Source of the DNA: Clostridia bacterium
GTDB taxonomy: Bacteria > Bacillota > Clostridia > Oscillospirales > Acutalibacteraceae
Assembly: GCA_017416765.1 (NCBI GenBank)
Contig: JAFQBE010000022.1
Coordinates: forward strand, 1 to 60,207
Direction: 5' to 3'
DNA length: 60,207 nt
Shown: positions 33,071 through 42,403 of the stretch, piece after piece
Position numbering within the stretch: position 1 is the stretch's first letter
Layout of the letters: the number at the start of each line of letters is the position of its first letter
The notes under the pieces: generated by a model
Databases searched by the model: none
The model's input: the letters and a program-made list of their open reading frames with translations, nothing else
What the model was told of the DNA's origin: nothing
Made by a program: the position numbers and the translations under genes

Positions 33071-34576
33071 TTACTCCTTTTCAATAGTGCCTGTGTAGAA
33101 AAATTCGCTGTTTGCCGGGCATCTTTTCTGTGTGAGTTCAGAAATGACAACGCAAACAATAAGGGATGCTATCATTGCTGCGCAGGCATAGGTCGGTCCC
33201 TTTGCCGCAAGAGATACTACAGTTTCGTTTGTAACACCGAACATGGTAATAACCTTTGCAACTGCAGGAACAAGCGCAATCCAGAAGCCGGTAAGTATTC
33301 CGCGCCATGCGCCCATACGGTTGAGCTTTTTGTAGAACAGAGCAAGAACATAGGGGGCAAGGAACGAGCCTGAAATAATACCCCATGAATAGCTCATCAT
33401 GTCGAGTATGGGTGTGTCGGTATTTGCAACGATATATGAAAGAACAACAAAAACAGCACAGAAAATTTTTGTGAGCATTGATGTTTTTTTATCTGTCATT
33501 GTGGGAACATGTGAGCGGATAAGGTCGATTGATACCGTTGAACAAGCGGTAAGCGTAACTGAACAGAGTGTTGAAACGGAAGCAGAAATAAGAAGCACCA
33601 TAACAACACCAAGCAGAATAACAGGCAGATTTGCAGCCTTTAACATCTGCGGAACTATGTAGTCCTGCGCGGGCATATCAACGCCTACTGTAAAGAAACG
33701 GTGGCAGAGCGAACCGATAAAATATCCGCCGCCTGCAACGAGCAGAGCAAAAAAGGTGGAAATTGTAATTCCGCGTTTAGCCTGTGCATCGTCTTTAATA
33801 CCAAAGTATTTCTGAACCATCTGCGGCAAGCCCCATGTGCCGAAGCTTGTCATAAGTACGGTTGCCATGAGCGAAACCCAATCACTCGATTTCATGGGAG
33901 CAAAGCCCCAATCGCTCTTGGCATATTTTGCAAGACCGGCTATACCTCCAACCTTATCGCAACGGATAACAAAAATTATAAGCAAAGTAATGCCGACCAT
34001 CATAACTATACCCTGAACAAAGTCAGCCCTTGCCTGAACAAGGTAGCCGCCAAGCAGTAAAAGCAGCAGGGCAACAACCGCAATCACAATCATGCATATT
34101 TTTACATCAACATCAAGCAGTACCTCTGCAACGCTTGCAAGGCCCTTGTAAACCGATGCGGAATAGGGTACAAGGAAAACGAAAATAACTATGGAAGCAA
34201 AGGTTTTCATAGCCTTTGAATCATAACGCTTTTCAAGAAATTCGGGCATTGTTTTAAGCTTGAGCCTTGCCGCAATATCTCTTGTAGGGCGGGCAAGCAC
34301 CTTCCACGCAAGCCAAGAACCGAAAATACAGTTGCCTAAGCCTGCAAGAATTCCCCATAAGCCGTATTTCAAACCTGTGCCGCCTGCATAGCCTACAAAC
34401 ATAACCGCGCTGAAATACGCTGTGCCGTAGGAAAGGGCTGAAAGCCATGCACCTGCGTTTCTGCCGCCAACGGTGAAATCGGCAACGCTTTTGGATTTTC
34501 TGCCTTCAACAATACCTATGCCGAACATTGCAGCAAGGTATATGGCAAGCGTTGCCCATAATGCTGTTTTTTCCAT
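33071..34576 (-). CDS. Sodium:solute symporter
   Basis: A 501-aa membrane protein of the SSS family with about 13 membrane segments. Features include an N-terminal DFTVGGRNAGAWLSALSYGTAYFSA region and a long LLILAS-type core. Relatives carry proline, pantothenate or monocarboxylates. As first gene of the arylacetate operon it most likely imports an aromatic acid or other monocarboxylate with Na+, which is a context-based guess. Confidence 0.87.
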   Translation of the reverse strand: MEKTALWATLAIYLAAMFGIGIVEGRKSKSVADFTVGGRNAGAWLSALSYGTAYFSAVMFVGYAGGTGLKYGLWGILAGLGNCIFGSWLAWKVLARPTRDIAARLKLKTMPEFLEKRYDSKAMKTFASIVIFVFLVPYSASVYKGLASVAEVLLDVDVKICMIVIAVVALLLLLLGGYLVQARADFVQGIVMMVGITLLIIFVIRCDKVGGIAGLAKYAKSDWGFAPMKSSDWVSLMATVLMTSFGTWGLPQMVQKYFGIKDDAQAKRGITISTFFALLVAGGGYFIGSLCHRFFTVGVDMPAQDYIVPQMLKAANLPVILLGVVMVLLISASVSTLCSVTLTACSTVSIDLIRSHVPTMTDKKTSMLTKIFCAVFVVLSYIVANTDTPILDMMSYSWGIISGSFLAPYVLALFYKKLNRMGAWRGILTGFWIALVPAVAKVITMFGVTNETVVSLAAKGPTYACAAMIASLIVCVVISELTQKRCPANSEFFYTGTIEKE

Positions 34577-34646
34577 AGTGAAATCTCCAATCGTAAAACG
34601 GGTGTTTTAACGCTTTTAACTGCTAAAACAACGGGCTTAAATTAAT

Positions 34647-34680
34647 GTTGCACTTCAATGCTTTAAAGCGACAGTGCAAC
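34647..34680. promoter_or_regulatory. Inverted repeat in intergenic region before symporter
   Basis: The arms gttgcact (34647-34654) and agtgcaac (34673-34680) enclose an inner palindrome gctttaaagc. It lies 71 bp upstream of the symporter and just after the stop of the peptidase gene. It may be an operator or a weak terminator of the peptidase gene; the sequence does not decide. Confidence 0.4.
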
Positions 34681-34748
34681 TATGCTTACATTTTACGACA
34701 TAATTTCACTTTCGTCAATAGTTAATTTAAATAATTATGTATTAATCA

Positions 34749-35432
34749 TCATACGCTTTTTTTACATTCGCTTACAAAAGCTGCAAAAAGTGCGGCTGAA
34801 TACGCATCTGTGCGTGATAACTGTTCGGGATGCCATTGCACACCCAGAAAGAAGCTCTTGTCAGGTGCTTCAACAGCCTCGGTTATGCCATCGGGTGACA
34901 TTGCGCTTGCAATAAGCGACGGTGCGCAAAACTTTACAGCCTGATGGTGCATGCTGTTTATTTTTATTATATCTTTGCCGATAACTGAATAAAGCAGGCT
35001 GTCTTTATGTATTTTTACGGAATGCGTGGCTTTGATTATTGATGCTGCGCTGAAATGCCCCTTTATATCCTGATAAAGTGTGCCGCCGAAGGTTACATTC
35101 ATAATCTGTACACCCCTGCAAACGGCAAAAACAGGCTTATTCGCATTGTAAAAGGCTTTAATCAGCATCGGTTCAACTGTATCCCTTATAGGGTTCGGTT
35201 TGCCACATTTGTCTGTTCTGCTTTCGCTGTAAAGTGCAGGTTCAACATCTGCACCGCCGGGTATAAAAAGCCCGTCGCATTCAAGCGCTGCCGCAACAGC
35301 CTTTTCAGGGTTGATGAGGTTGATTCTTTTTACTGCGGCACCTGCGCGTTCAAGGCTTGCGATGTAGCGTTTGTCCATGAAACCTTTGAACAAATCTTTA
35401 TCCGTCTGCGGCATTGCAATAACGGGTTTCAT
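34749..35432 (-). CDS. Gamma-glutamyl hydrolase, peptidase C26 (PuuD-like)
   Basis: A class I glutamine amidotransferase-like hydrolase of 227 aa with nucleophile Cys105 in FAVCRGVQ, preceded by FIPGGADVEP, and the His-Glu pair in VQWHPEQL. Relatives remove glutamate from gamma-glutamyl-GABA or other gamma-glutamyl compounds. The ATG at 35432 is preferred because AAGGTGG is 8 bp before it, while the upstream in-frame start lies too close to that site. Monocistronic as far as visible. Confidence 0.87.
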   Translation of the reverse strand: MKPVIAMPQTDKDLFKGFMDKRYIASLERAGAAVKRINLINPEKAVAAALECDGLFIPGGADVEPALYSESRTDKCGKPNPIRDTVEPMLIKAFYNANKPVFAVCRGVQIMNVTFGGTLYQDIKGHFSAASIIKATHSVKIHKDSLLYSVIGKDIIKINSMHHQAVKFCAPSLIASAMSPDGITEAVEAPDKSFFLGVQWHPEQLSRTDAYSAALFAAFVSECKKSV

Positions 35433-35521
35433 ACTGCATACCACCTTTTATTATAATAATTATAATATTAAACGCGTATTTTATATAATAGCACTTTAAA
35501 CAGATTTTGTCAAATCAGAAC

Positions 35522-35558
35522 AAAACGAACATCGGAAGCTAAGTCCGATGTCCGTTTT
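35522..35558 (-). terminator. Terminator of the GH2 gene
   Basis: Arms 35522-35536 and 35544-35558 pair over 15 bp with one G-U pair. On the minus strand the hairpin is followed by a T-rich tail. It lies 33 bp after the GH2 stop. Confidence 0.8.
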
Positions 35559-35590
35559 GCTTTGGAGATATAGTTATGGTGTGAGGAATG

Positions 35591-37849
35591 TTATACTCTG
35601 GGAATCTGATTAAGCTGTGCGTTAATGCCGAGCAGCTCTTCTTTAGTGAACTTTACATTTGCGGCTCCGAGCAGGCTTGTAAGTCTGATAACGGTGAAAC
35701 CGCCCATCATCTTCATAAGTCCTTCGCTCATCATTGCGCCGTCACCCATGGCTGCAGCTGCACCTTCGCCATTCATGATGCTGCCCATCATCTTCTGCAT
35801 CATGCCGCCAAAGAAAGCTCTGCCCTGCTCGCTCATCATAATATCGCTGAGCTTGTCGTTAAGTGAATAGTAGCCTTCGGGGGCTGTAATATCAAACCAG
35901 TTGAGAATTGCGCCCTTTTCTTTGAGGCGGTATTCCTCGTTGAAGGTGTCAACCTTGCGGATAACGCTTTCGTCGGTGAACTCGCCTGCAACAGCGGTGA
36001 GCTTTGTTTCGCCTGCGTTGGGAACATCAAAGTAGAAGAAGTGTTCGTCGCTTGCCTTTTTGCCAAGGCTTACACCGTTTGCAAAAAGCTCAACCTCGGG
36101 CATGTTTGAGTAAACCGTAACCTTTGTCACATCTTCAACTCTGTCAACATAGCGTTTGCCGCAGATGTGTACAAACTTTTCATCACTCAGCCATGCTTTA
36201 TATGCGTAGAATGAATCCTTCTTGTACTTTCTGTCAAAGGTTACAAGACCTTTGTGGTTCTGACCGTTTTCGCCGCCCTCAGCTCTTGCATCTGCACCGA
36301 AATCGAACATATTCCATACATGGGTTGCCCAGATGTATTCTCTTGAGAAAAGCTGCTTGATAAGCTCTTCGTGGTAGTATGCCTGATATTCTTCGGTGTA
36401 GTCGCCCTGAGTGGGGTCAGATGTGTGCCAGTTGAGAGCTTCACAGCCGTATTCGCTCATACCTACAGGAATGTTGGGATACTTTGCGTGGAAATTATCG
36501 AACCACGGTCCGTTCATGGAAGTGTCGCCGCCATACCAGCCGAAATAGTGATTGAAGGATACAACATCGGGAATCTGAATATACGGGTCATCAATGCTGC
36601 ACATGGAAACAACGGCAATTGTTGTAAGTCTTGTGCGGTCCATTTCGTGAACCATATCGTTAAGAATTCTATGATTTTCAAGCAGGTCATCGCTTGACTT
36701 GCCTGTCATGGTGATTTCGTTTGAAAGGCCCCATACGAAAATTGACGGGTGGTTGTAGTTCTGAACTACAAGCTCCTTCATCTGTGAAATTGTGTTTTCG
36801 CGGCCGTTAGGCATATGGCTTGAAATGTAGGGGATTTCAGCCCAGATAACAAAGCCCATTTCGTCACAAAGGTCATAGAAATACTGGTCGTGCTGGTAGT
36901 GCGCAAGGCGGATTGTTGTAGCACCGACTTCGTAAATCAGCTCTGCATCCTCCTTGTGATGCTCAGGAAGAAGTGCGTTACCGATACCCCATCTGTCCTG
37001 ATGGCGGGATACACCGCGCAGGGGATAGCTTTCACCGTTGAGAATGAAGCCCTTTTCGGGGTCAATTTCAAAGCTGCGGCAGCCGAAGCGTGTGCTGATA
37101 TTGTCAAGCACTTTTTCTCCTTCAATAAGCTTGATTTCTGCTGTGTAAAGGTAGGGGTCTTTTCTGCCGTGCCAGAGGTGAACATTTTTGATTATGAATT
37201 CAACTGCTGTTTCGTCATAATCTCTGTAGGTTGATGCAACTTCATTGCCTTCTCTGTCAAACAGTTTGTAGCTGATTTTCTGACCCTTTTTTGCATTTGT
37301 AAGGAAAACCTCAACCTTGACCTTTGCGTCAGCTCCATTGACTTCGGGTGTTACCATTACGCCTGGTGCGCCGTAATAATCAAGGTCAAAGTGGGATTCG
37401 GAAACACCGATAATGTTTACATCTCTGTAAAGTCCGCCGTAGAATGTAAAGTCTGCATTCTGCGGATATACTCTGTCGTTTGCGGAGTTGTCAACTGCGA
37501 TTACAAAAAGGTTATTGTCGGCAACCTTTTCTGTAAAATCGACCCTCCATGTGGAATAGCCGCCGTCATGCTTTGCGATTTCTTCGCCGTTGAGATAAAC
37601 TGCTGCGGAAGAGTTTGCACCCTTAATTTCAAGGTAGAAACGCTCGCCTTCGGGAAGCTCATGCTTTTCAATTGTTTTTGCATAGTAGCAGGTGCCGCGG
37701 TAATAGTCGTTGCCGCCGTCCTGACCGTCAATAGCGTTCCAGCTGTGGGGTACATTTACCCATACCCAGTTTTCGGGCATTGCTGCGGGTACTGCGCCGG
37801 CTTCCTTTGAAAAAGCCCATTTTGAATTGAAGTTTAAAATGTTTCTCAT
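35591..37849 (-). CDS. GH2 beta-galactosidase/glucuronidase with unusual C-terminal tail
   Basis: A 752-aa glycoside hydrolase family 2 enzyme. It has a jelly-roll domain (1-170), an Ig-like domain (170-270), and a TIM barrel with acid/base Glu378 in GLSNEI and nucleophile Glu466 in GMSEYG, then further Ig-like sequence. The last about 90 residues are odd: a Met/Gly-rich helical tail (GGMMQKMMGSIMNGEGA, then MMSEGLMKMMGGF) and a FTKEELLGINAQLNQIP end, perhaps an oligomerisation module. No signal peptide. It lies after a GPH sugar transporter gene and is co-regulated with it. Whether the sugar is galactose or glucuronic acid cannot be decided. Confidence 0.9.
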   Translation of the reverse strand: MRNILNFNSKWAFSKEAGAVPAAMPENWVWVNVPHSWNAIDGQDGGNDYYRGTCYYAKTIEKHELPEGERFYLEIKGANSSAAVYLNGEEIAKHDGGYSTWRVDFTEKVADNNLFVIAVDNSANDRVYPQNADFTFYGGLYRDVNIIGVSESHFDLDYYGAPGVMVTPEVNGADAKVKVEVFLTNAKKGQKISYKLFDREGNEVASTYRDYDETAVEFIIKNVHLWHGRKDPYLYTAEIKLIEGEKVLDNISTRFGCRSFEIDPEKGFILNGESYPLRGVSRHQDRWGIGNALLPEHHKEDAELIYEVGATTIRLAHYQHDQYFYDLCDEMGFVIWAEIPYISSHMPNGRENTISQMKELVVQNYNHPSIFVWGLSNEITMTGKSSDDLLENHRILNDMVHEMDRTRLTTIAVVSMCSIDDPYIQIPDVVSFNHYFGWYGGDTSMNGPWFDNFHAKYPNIPVGMSEYGCEALNWHTSDPTQGDYTEEYQAYYHEELIKQLFSREYIWATHVWNMFDFGADARAEGGENGQNHKGLVTFDRKYKKDSFYAYKAWLSDEKFVHICGKRYVDRVEDVTKVTVYSNMPEVELFANGVSLGKKASDEHFFYFDVPNAGETKLTAVAGEFTDESVIRKVDTFNEEYRLKEKGAILNWFDITAPEGYYSLNDKLSDIMMSEQGRAFFGGMMQKMMGSIMNGEGAAAAMGDGAMMSEGLMKMMGGFTVIRLTSLLGAANVKFTKEELLGINAQLNQIPRV

Positions 37850-37871
37850 TATTTTTCTCCTTATTTTAAGT

Positions 37872-37901
37872 GTATCCGGCAGGTGCTGCCCCGCCGGATA
37901 C
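37872..37901 (-). terminator. Intercistronic hairpin between transporter and GH2 genes
   Basis: The arms gtatccggc (37872-37880) and gccggatac (37893-37901) pair perfectly. It lies in the 71-bp gap between the transporter and GH2 genes. It may be an attenuator or an mRNA stability element. Confidence 0.55.
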
Positions 37902-37920
37902 TTGGCTTTGTTTTTTGTGA

Positions 37921-39447
37921 TTATTTGTTTGCAATTCTTCTTGCTTCAAGCTCGGAATTCATCTTTGCAAGAGTTTTCTTATCCATATTGTAGATAACCG
38001 CAATACCGATAAACTGAACTACTGCGCTGAACAGGTAAAGACCTGCGACAAGCCAGCACATGTTGTGCGATGTTTCAACGCTCTGACCGATTGTGCCAAG
38101 CTTTGAATCGTAGCCGAGAACGCCCATAATTACAAGAACGATTGAGGGACCGATGCCCTGTGCAAGCTTACGGAAGAATGAATGAAGTGAGTAAACAATA
38201 CCTTCTTCGCGTGAACCGTATTTCCATTCGTTATAGTCAATAGCATCTGCCATAAGCGCCCATGAAACGCAGGTGTACACACCCATGCCGATACCGAACA
38301 GGATAAGACCGATAAGGTATACAACAAGTGCTATATCGCGGTTTGCAAGTGTGGGGAATATGAGCATGATTACGCCGCCGATAACGGAAACGATTGTACC
38401 TGCAACGGAAGCTTCTTTCTTACCGAACTTGTTTACAAGCTTCTTGATGAAGGGCAGGAAAAGCACCATAGGAAGGAAGCCGATGAGCTGTACAATACCG
38501 GACATTGAAGCCTTGTTGAAATAGGTTGCAAACATAATGGTGTTTGCTGTTGTAGCTGACTGCATACCGAGGAACATACCCATTGCTGCAACAGTTGCGC
38601 CGACAGCGGGGCGGTTCTTCATGAACTTGCCGAAGGACTTGATGATATTGAACTTTTCGCCGCCTTCGTTTGTCTTGACAGAACTTTCGTCAACACGGAT
38701 TGTGATTTTCTTGATCATAAACATAAAGGCAACAAAGCCGAATATGCCCATAATAAGTGCTGCCCAGAAAACACGTTCGCCAAGCAGGGTTTCAAACTGT
38801 TCGCCTGTGAGCGGGTCAAGAACAGCGTCGCCGATTTTATATGCTTCGCCTGTAACGGGGTTGGTGTGGTATTCACCTGTTCCGTCGTAAGTAACCTTCT
38901 GCCAGATAAGCATGGGAAGGATTACCATGGGAACAATGTTGCCGAACATTGAACCGATTGAGCGCCATGTGGAAAGCTGTGCGCGTTCACCGCTGTCTTC
39001 CGTAATGAGTGAAAGCATTGAGCCGTAGGGAACGTTTGCTACCGTGTAGCAGGCATCCCATACAATATAGCCGAGAACGAACAGAATAGCCTTGACAACT
39101 ACGCTTGCGTTCGGGAAGGGAAGGAAAACAGCTGCACCTGCTACGAGCAGACCGCAGGCACCGATAAAGATATAGGTTTTGAACTTGCCCATTTTATATT
39201 TACGCTTGTCATTATCAATAAGGCTGCCGATAAGCGGGTCGTTAACAGCGTCCCATACCTGAACAAGCAGGAGCAGCGCGGATAACAGACCGGTTTCCAT
39301 CATCATGAAAACCAACCAGAAGGTCTGAACTGTACCTTTGAGCGCAAAGCTCATGTTACAGCCAAAGTCGCCTGCTGCGTATGCAACTTTGTCAATCATG
39401 CCGAACGGACGCTTGCCGTCAGCACCAAGCTGAACTTGTTTTTTCAT
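37921..39447 (-). CDS. GPH-family sugar:cation symporter
   Basis: A 508-aa membrane carrier of the glycoside-pentoside-hexuronide family (MelB/LacS type). The N-terminal AYAAGDFGCNMSFALKG and the WDAVNDPLIGSLIDN motif in the loop after the second membrane segment are characteristic, and about 12 membrane segments follow. It would import beta-galactosides or glucuronides for the GH2 enzyme downstream. The AraC-type regulator gene is divergent from it. The N-terminal KRPFGMIDKV segment is usual for the family. Confidence 0.9.
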   Translation of the reverse strand: MKKQVQLGADGKRPFGMIDKVAYAAGDFGCNMSFALKGTVQTFWLVFMMMETGLLSALLLLVQVWDAVNDPLIGSLIDNDKRKYKMGKFKTYIFIGACGLLVAGAAVFLPFPNASVVVKAILFVLGYIVWDACYTVANVPYGSMLSLITEDSGERAQLSTWRSIGSMFGNIVPMVILPMLIWQKVTYDGTGEYHTNPVTGEAYKIGDAVLDPLTGEQFETLLGERVFWAALIMGIFGFVAFMFMIKKITIRVDESSVKTNEGGEKFNIIKSFGKFMKNRPAVGATVAAMGMFLGMQSATTANTIMFATYFNKASMSGIVQLIGFLPMVLFLPFIKKLVNKFGKKEASVAGTIVSVIGGVIMLIFPTLANRDIALVVYLIGLILFGIGMGVYTCVSWALMADAIDYNEWKYGSREEGIVYSLHSFFRKLAQGIGPSIVLVIMGVLGYDSKLGTIGQSVETSHNMCWLVAGLYLFSAVVQFIGIAVIYNMDKKTLAKMNSELEARRIANK

Positions 39448-39653
39448 TGCGTATTCCTCAACTTTCTTCTAATAGTTGATATTCGACTGAAATAATCAGT
39501 CTGACAGCTTTTATTTTATATTATTACAGCCTTTTTAGTGAGTAATATTTTTATGTTAAATAGAAATATTTTTGTTTTGCTATTGAAAATCGCATAAAAA
39601 TAATGGATAATGTCAATGATGAATGTTTAAATTGCACCAAAGGAGCAAAGCTG

Positions 39654-40877
39654 ATGTTTTACGAGCCGGAGCTGAATTTTATTATAAAGCTGCTTAAAAA
39701 CTTTCATGTAAATGTAAACACTGTTTACAATGGTGTGAGCAATGGAAAAATTGATATGGGTATACGCGCGTCGTTAGGGCTTTATGATGATTACCGTCAC
39801 CTTTTCTGCGAAACTGCGTTTGAACACAACACAGTTTATAAGGTTACGGATATGTTTTACTGCTGTTATATTTTTATGGTTATGCCCGATGATATGAAAG
39901 GGTCAACACTCATAATTGGCCCCTTTACTAATATTGAAATAACGCGGGAAATGCTGCTCGGTGCGGCTGAGCGGTTTAATATACCCTCACGTATTTTTAC
40001 TCAGGTAGAAAAATATTATACGGATATACCTGTAATTACAAATGAAAGCATGCTGTTCGGGCTTATCAATACCTTTGCCGAGCGTATATGGGGCGGCTTT
40101 GACCGCTTTACGGTTAAATCAATTAAAAGTTCGGTTGATTCTTCGGATATAAAAAGTTTTATTAAGGAAGCAGATAACAGCAGCGATGACCCGCAATTTA
40201 CAATAAACCTTCTGGAAAAACGCTATGCCAAGGAAAATGAACTGCTTGATGCTGTTTCAAAAGGGCTTATAAATAAGGCGGAGCTTATGGTTAACAACAC
40301 ATCGCTGATTCATATTGAACAGCGTATCCCTGACCCGATTCGAAGCTTCAAAAATTATACAATTATTCTCAACACCCTTTTGCGCAAAGCGGCGGAGCAT
40401 GGGGGAGTACATCCGGTTTATATTGACGGCTTATCTTCCGATTATGCAAAACGCATCGAAACGGTGAACTCCATTGATGCGGGTATAGTTCTTCAACGCG
40501 AAATGGTAAGGGGATATTGCCTGCTTGTAAAAGAACATTCAATGCGCGGCTATTCGCAGGCGGTTAAAGAAATACTGCTGCATATTGACCTTGATCCGGC
40601 GGCAGATTTATCCTTAAAAAAGCTGGCGGAAATGCTCAATATGAATCCGAGCTATCTTTCAGCTTTGTTCAGAAAGGAAACGGGATATACACTTACGGAA
40701 TTTGTTACAAAAAAACGCATGAGGTTTGCCGAAAACCTGCTCGGCACAACAAGACTTCAGGTGCAGACGGTTGCACAGCAATGCGGAATTATGGATGTGA
40801 ATTATTTTACAAAAGCCTTTAAAAAGCAGACCGGCTATACTCCTACCGAATACCGTGCGATGCGTGAAAAACAGTAA
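39654..40877 (+). CDS. AraC-family regulator of the sugar locus
   Basis: A 407-aa protein with a C-terminal AraC helix-turn-helix pair (about residues 305-405: LSLKKLAEMLNMNPSYLSALF and VQTVAQQCGIMDVNYFTKAF). The long N-terminal part (1-290) is not an obvious cupin and may bind a ligand. The ATG at 39654 follows AAAGGAG; the earlier in-frame ATG (39603) has no such site. It is divergent from the GPH transporter, which it probably activates in response to the sugar. A hairpin terminator follows. Confidence 0.85.
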   Translation: MFYEPELNFIIKLLKNFHVNVNTVYNGVSNGKIDMGIRASLGLYDDYRHLFCETAFEHNTVYKVTDMFYCCYIFMVMPDDMKGSTLIIGPFTNIEITREMLLGAAERFNIPSRIFTQVEKYYTDIPVITNESMLFGLINTFAERIWGGFDRFTVKSIKSSVDSSDIKSFIKEADNSSDDPQFTINLLEKRYAKENELLDAVSKGLINKAELMVNNTSLIHIEQRIPDPIRSFKNYTIILNTLLRKAAEHGGVHPVYIDGLSSDYAKRIETVNSIDAGIVLQREMVRGYCLLVKEHSMRGYSQAVKEILLHIDLDPAADLSLKKLAEMLNMNPSYLSALFRKETGYTLTEFVTKKRMRFAENLLGTTRLQVQTVAQQCGIMDVNYFTKAFKKQTGYTPTEYRAMREKQ

Positions 40878-40891
40878 ATTAAAAATATAAA

Positions 40892-40921
40892 CGGAGACAG
40901 TTCTGCTGAGAGCTGTCTCCG
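40892..40921 (+). terminator. Terminator of the AraC-type gene
   Basis: The arms cggagacag (40892-40900) and ctgtctccg (40913-40921) with a TTTT tail form a clear hairpin 14 bp after the stop. Confidence 0.82.
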
Positions 40922-40992
40922 CTTTTGCGCTATGAACGGTGCGGCTCGTTACCGTAAAATCAAAGCGCAGTTGAGGAAAGGTTGATAATAGT

Positions 40993-42210
40993 TTAAGCTG
41001 CGTTTTCAAGCTCCTTCAAAAGGGTATCTGCCGTGTCAAGCATCTGTTCGGCAAAAATGGCGTAGCCCTGCTGCGGGTCGTTGACGAAAACATGAGTTAC
41101 CGCACCGACCAGCATACCGTTCTGAATAATCGGGCTGCCGCTCATACCCTGAACTATACCGCCTGTCTTCTTCAGCAAATCTTCATCGGTTACTTTTATT
41201 ACCATATTCTTCTCTTCACCGTCGGACTTATAGATTTTAACTATTTCTATTTCATAGTAATCGGGGGTTGTACCGCTTACCGTTGAAATAACTTCAGCCT
41301 TGCCGACCTTTACTTCTTCACTAAGAGCTACGGGAATACGCTTTGCTTTCTTTTCGGTTTCGTTAAGGATGCCGTAAACACCCTTGCTGCCGTTTATAAA
41401 AAGCTCACCTATAACGCCCGTTGAAAAAACGCCGCACAATTCACCCGGTGTTCCGGATGTTCCTTTAACACAGCCGCGTATGGTTGCGCCTACTATATCG
41501 CCGGTACGAAGCGGCATTGCGTCGCCTGTATCAACATCGCATATTGCGTGTCCGAGTCCTGCGAAAAGTCCCGTTGTGTTATCCACAAAGGTTACCGTAC
41601 CCACACCTGCCGAAGAATCGCGCACCCAAAGCCCTATGCGGTATTTGCCGTCCGCCGACTGCTTTGCAGGCAGCAGACTTACCTTTTTATCCTTGCCGTT
41701 GTGTATCAGCTCAACGGAAAGTGCTTTGCCGTCACAATTTTCAACAAGCCGTGTTATATCTTGGTTGGAGGTCACCGAAGTGCCGTTGATTTTTTTGATG
41801 ATGTCGCCCTGTTTTATACCTGCCTTTTTTGCAGGGTATGCCGTGCCGCCGTCAACGGGCACACTGCCCACGCCGGTTACGACAACACCGTCGGTAAATA
41901 TTCTTAAACCGAAGGGTTGTCCGCCCGGAGTAACATATCGGCGGTTTACAACCGTTACCGTTGAATTCTTGACGGGAACAAAATTGAACAGCTTAATCTG
42001 CGCGCTGTAGGTCTGCGTCAGCGTGCTGCCGGTTGAAACCGCATCGCTGTCACACACACAATTGAAAAACGGACTGCCCGTATCGGCAGAAAAACTGTCG
42101 GCAACCGTAAAACTGTCGGGTACTGATACTGTACCGTAGCAAACAAAAGCAAAAAGAAAAACACATAAAAAAACCGAAATGGCACTTACAGCTTTAATTG
42201 CCCTTTGCAT
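40993..42210 (-). CDS. spoIVB: SpoIVB sporulation signalling protease
   Basis: This serine protease is made in the forespore and triggers pro-sigma-K processing in the mother cell. The protein has 405 aa with an N-terminal membrane anchor (AVSAISVFLCVFLFAFVC), a PDZ domain (about 115-185, with KKAGIKQGDIIKKINGTSV) and an S55 peptidase domain with His221 in GLGHAIC and Ser357 in QGMSGSPI. All expected elements are present, so the host probably forms endospores. Usually spo0A follows spoIVB, but here a transporter operon lies downstream. Confidence 0.93.
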   Translation of the reverse strand: MQRAIKAVSAISVFLCVFLFAFVCYGTVSVPDSFTVADSFSADTGSPFFNCVCDSDAVSTGSTLTQTYSAQIKLFNFVPVKNSTVTVVNRRYVTPGGQPFGLRIFTDGVVVTGVGSVPVDGGTAYPAKKAGIKQGDIIKKINGTSVTSNQDITRLVENCDGKALSVELIHNGKDKKVSLLPAKQSADGKYRIGLWVRDSSAGVGTVTFVDNTTGLFAGLGHAICDVDTGDAMPLRTGDIVGATIRGCVKGTSGTPGELCGVFSTGVIGELFINGSKGVYGILNETEKKAKRIPVALSEEVKVGKAEVISTVSGTTPDYYEIEIVKIYKSDGEEKNMVIKVTDEDLLKKTGGIVQGMSGSPIIQNGMLVGAVTHVFVNDPQQGYAIFAEQMLDTADTLLKELENAA

Positions 42211-42324
42211 ATCTCACCTCCAAAAAGGAGAAAATGAGCCGCAGATATAATTTGTGCCGCAAATATAAAAAAACACAAGGAAATTTTATGAAAAAAGTGA
42301 TTTATCACGCGGAATATAAAGCGA

Positions 42325-42362
42325 CAAGCAGCAAAGATTTTGAAAAAAATCCTTGCTGCTTG
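42325..42362. terminator. Hairpin between livF end and spoIVB start
   Basis: The arms caagcagcaa (42325-42334) and ttgctgcttg (42353-42362), with inner gatttt/aaaatc pairing, form a long stem in the gap of 193 bp. It probably ends the liv operon on the minus strand, although its T-tail is weak. Confidence 0.65.
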
Positions 42363-42403
42363 CAGGTTATTAATGTTATTTAATAATATTAATAAAATTT
42401 TTA

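Noticed and set aside
42198-42383. 61-aa plus-strand frame before livF
   Set aside because: It overlaps the spoIVB start and the hairpin in the gap. A short internal ATG follows AAGGA but the product has no recognisable feature.
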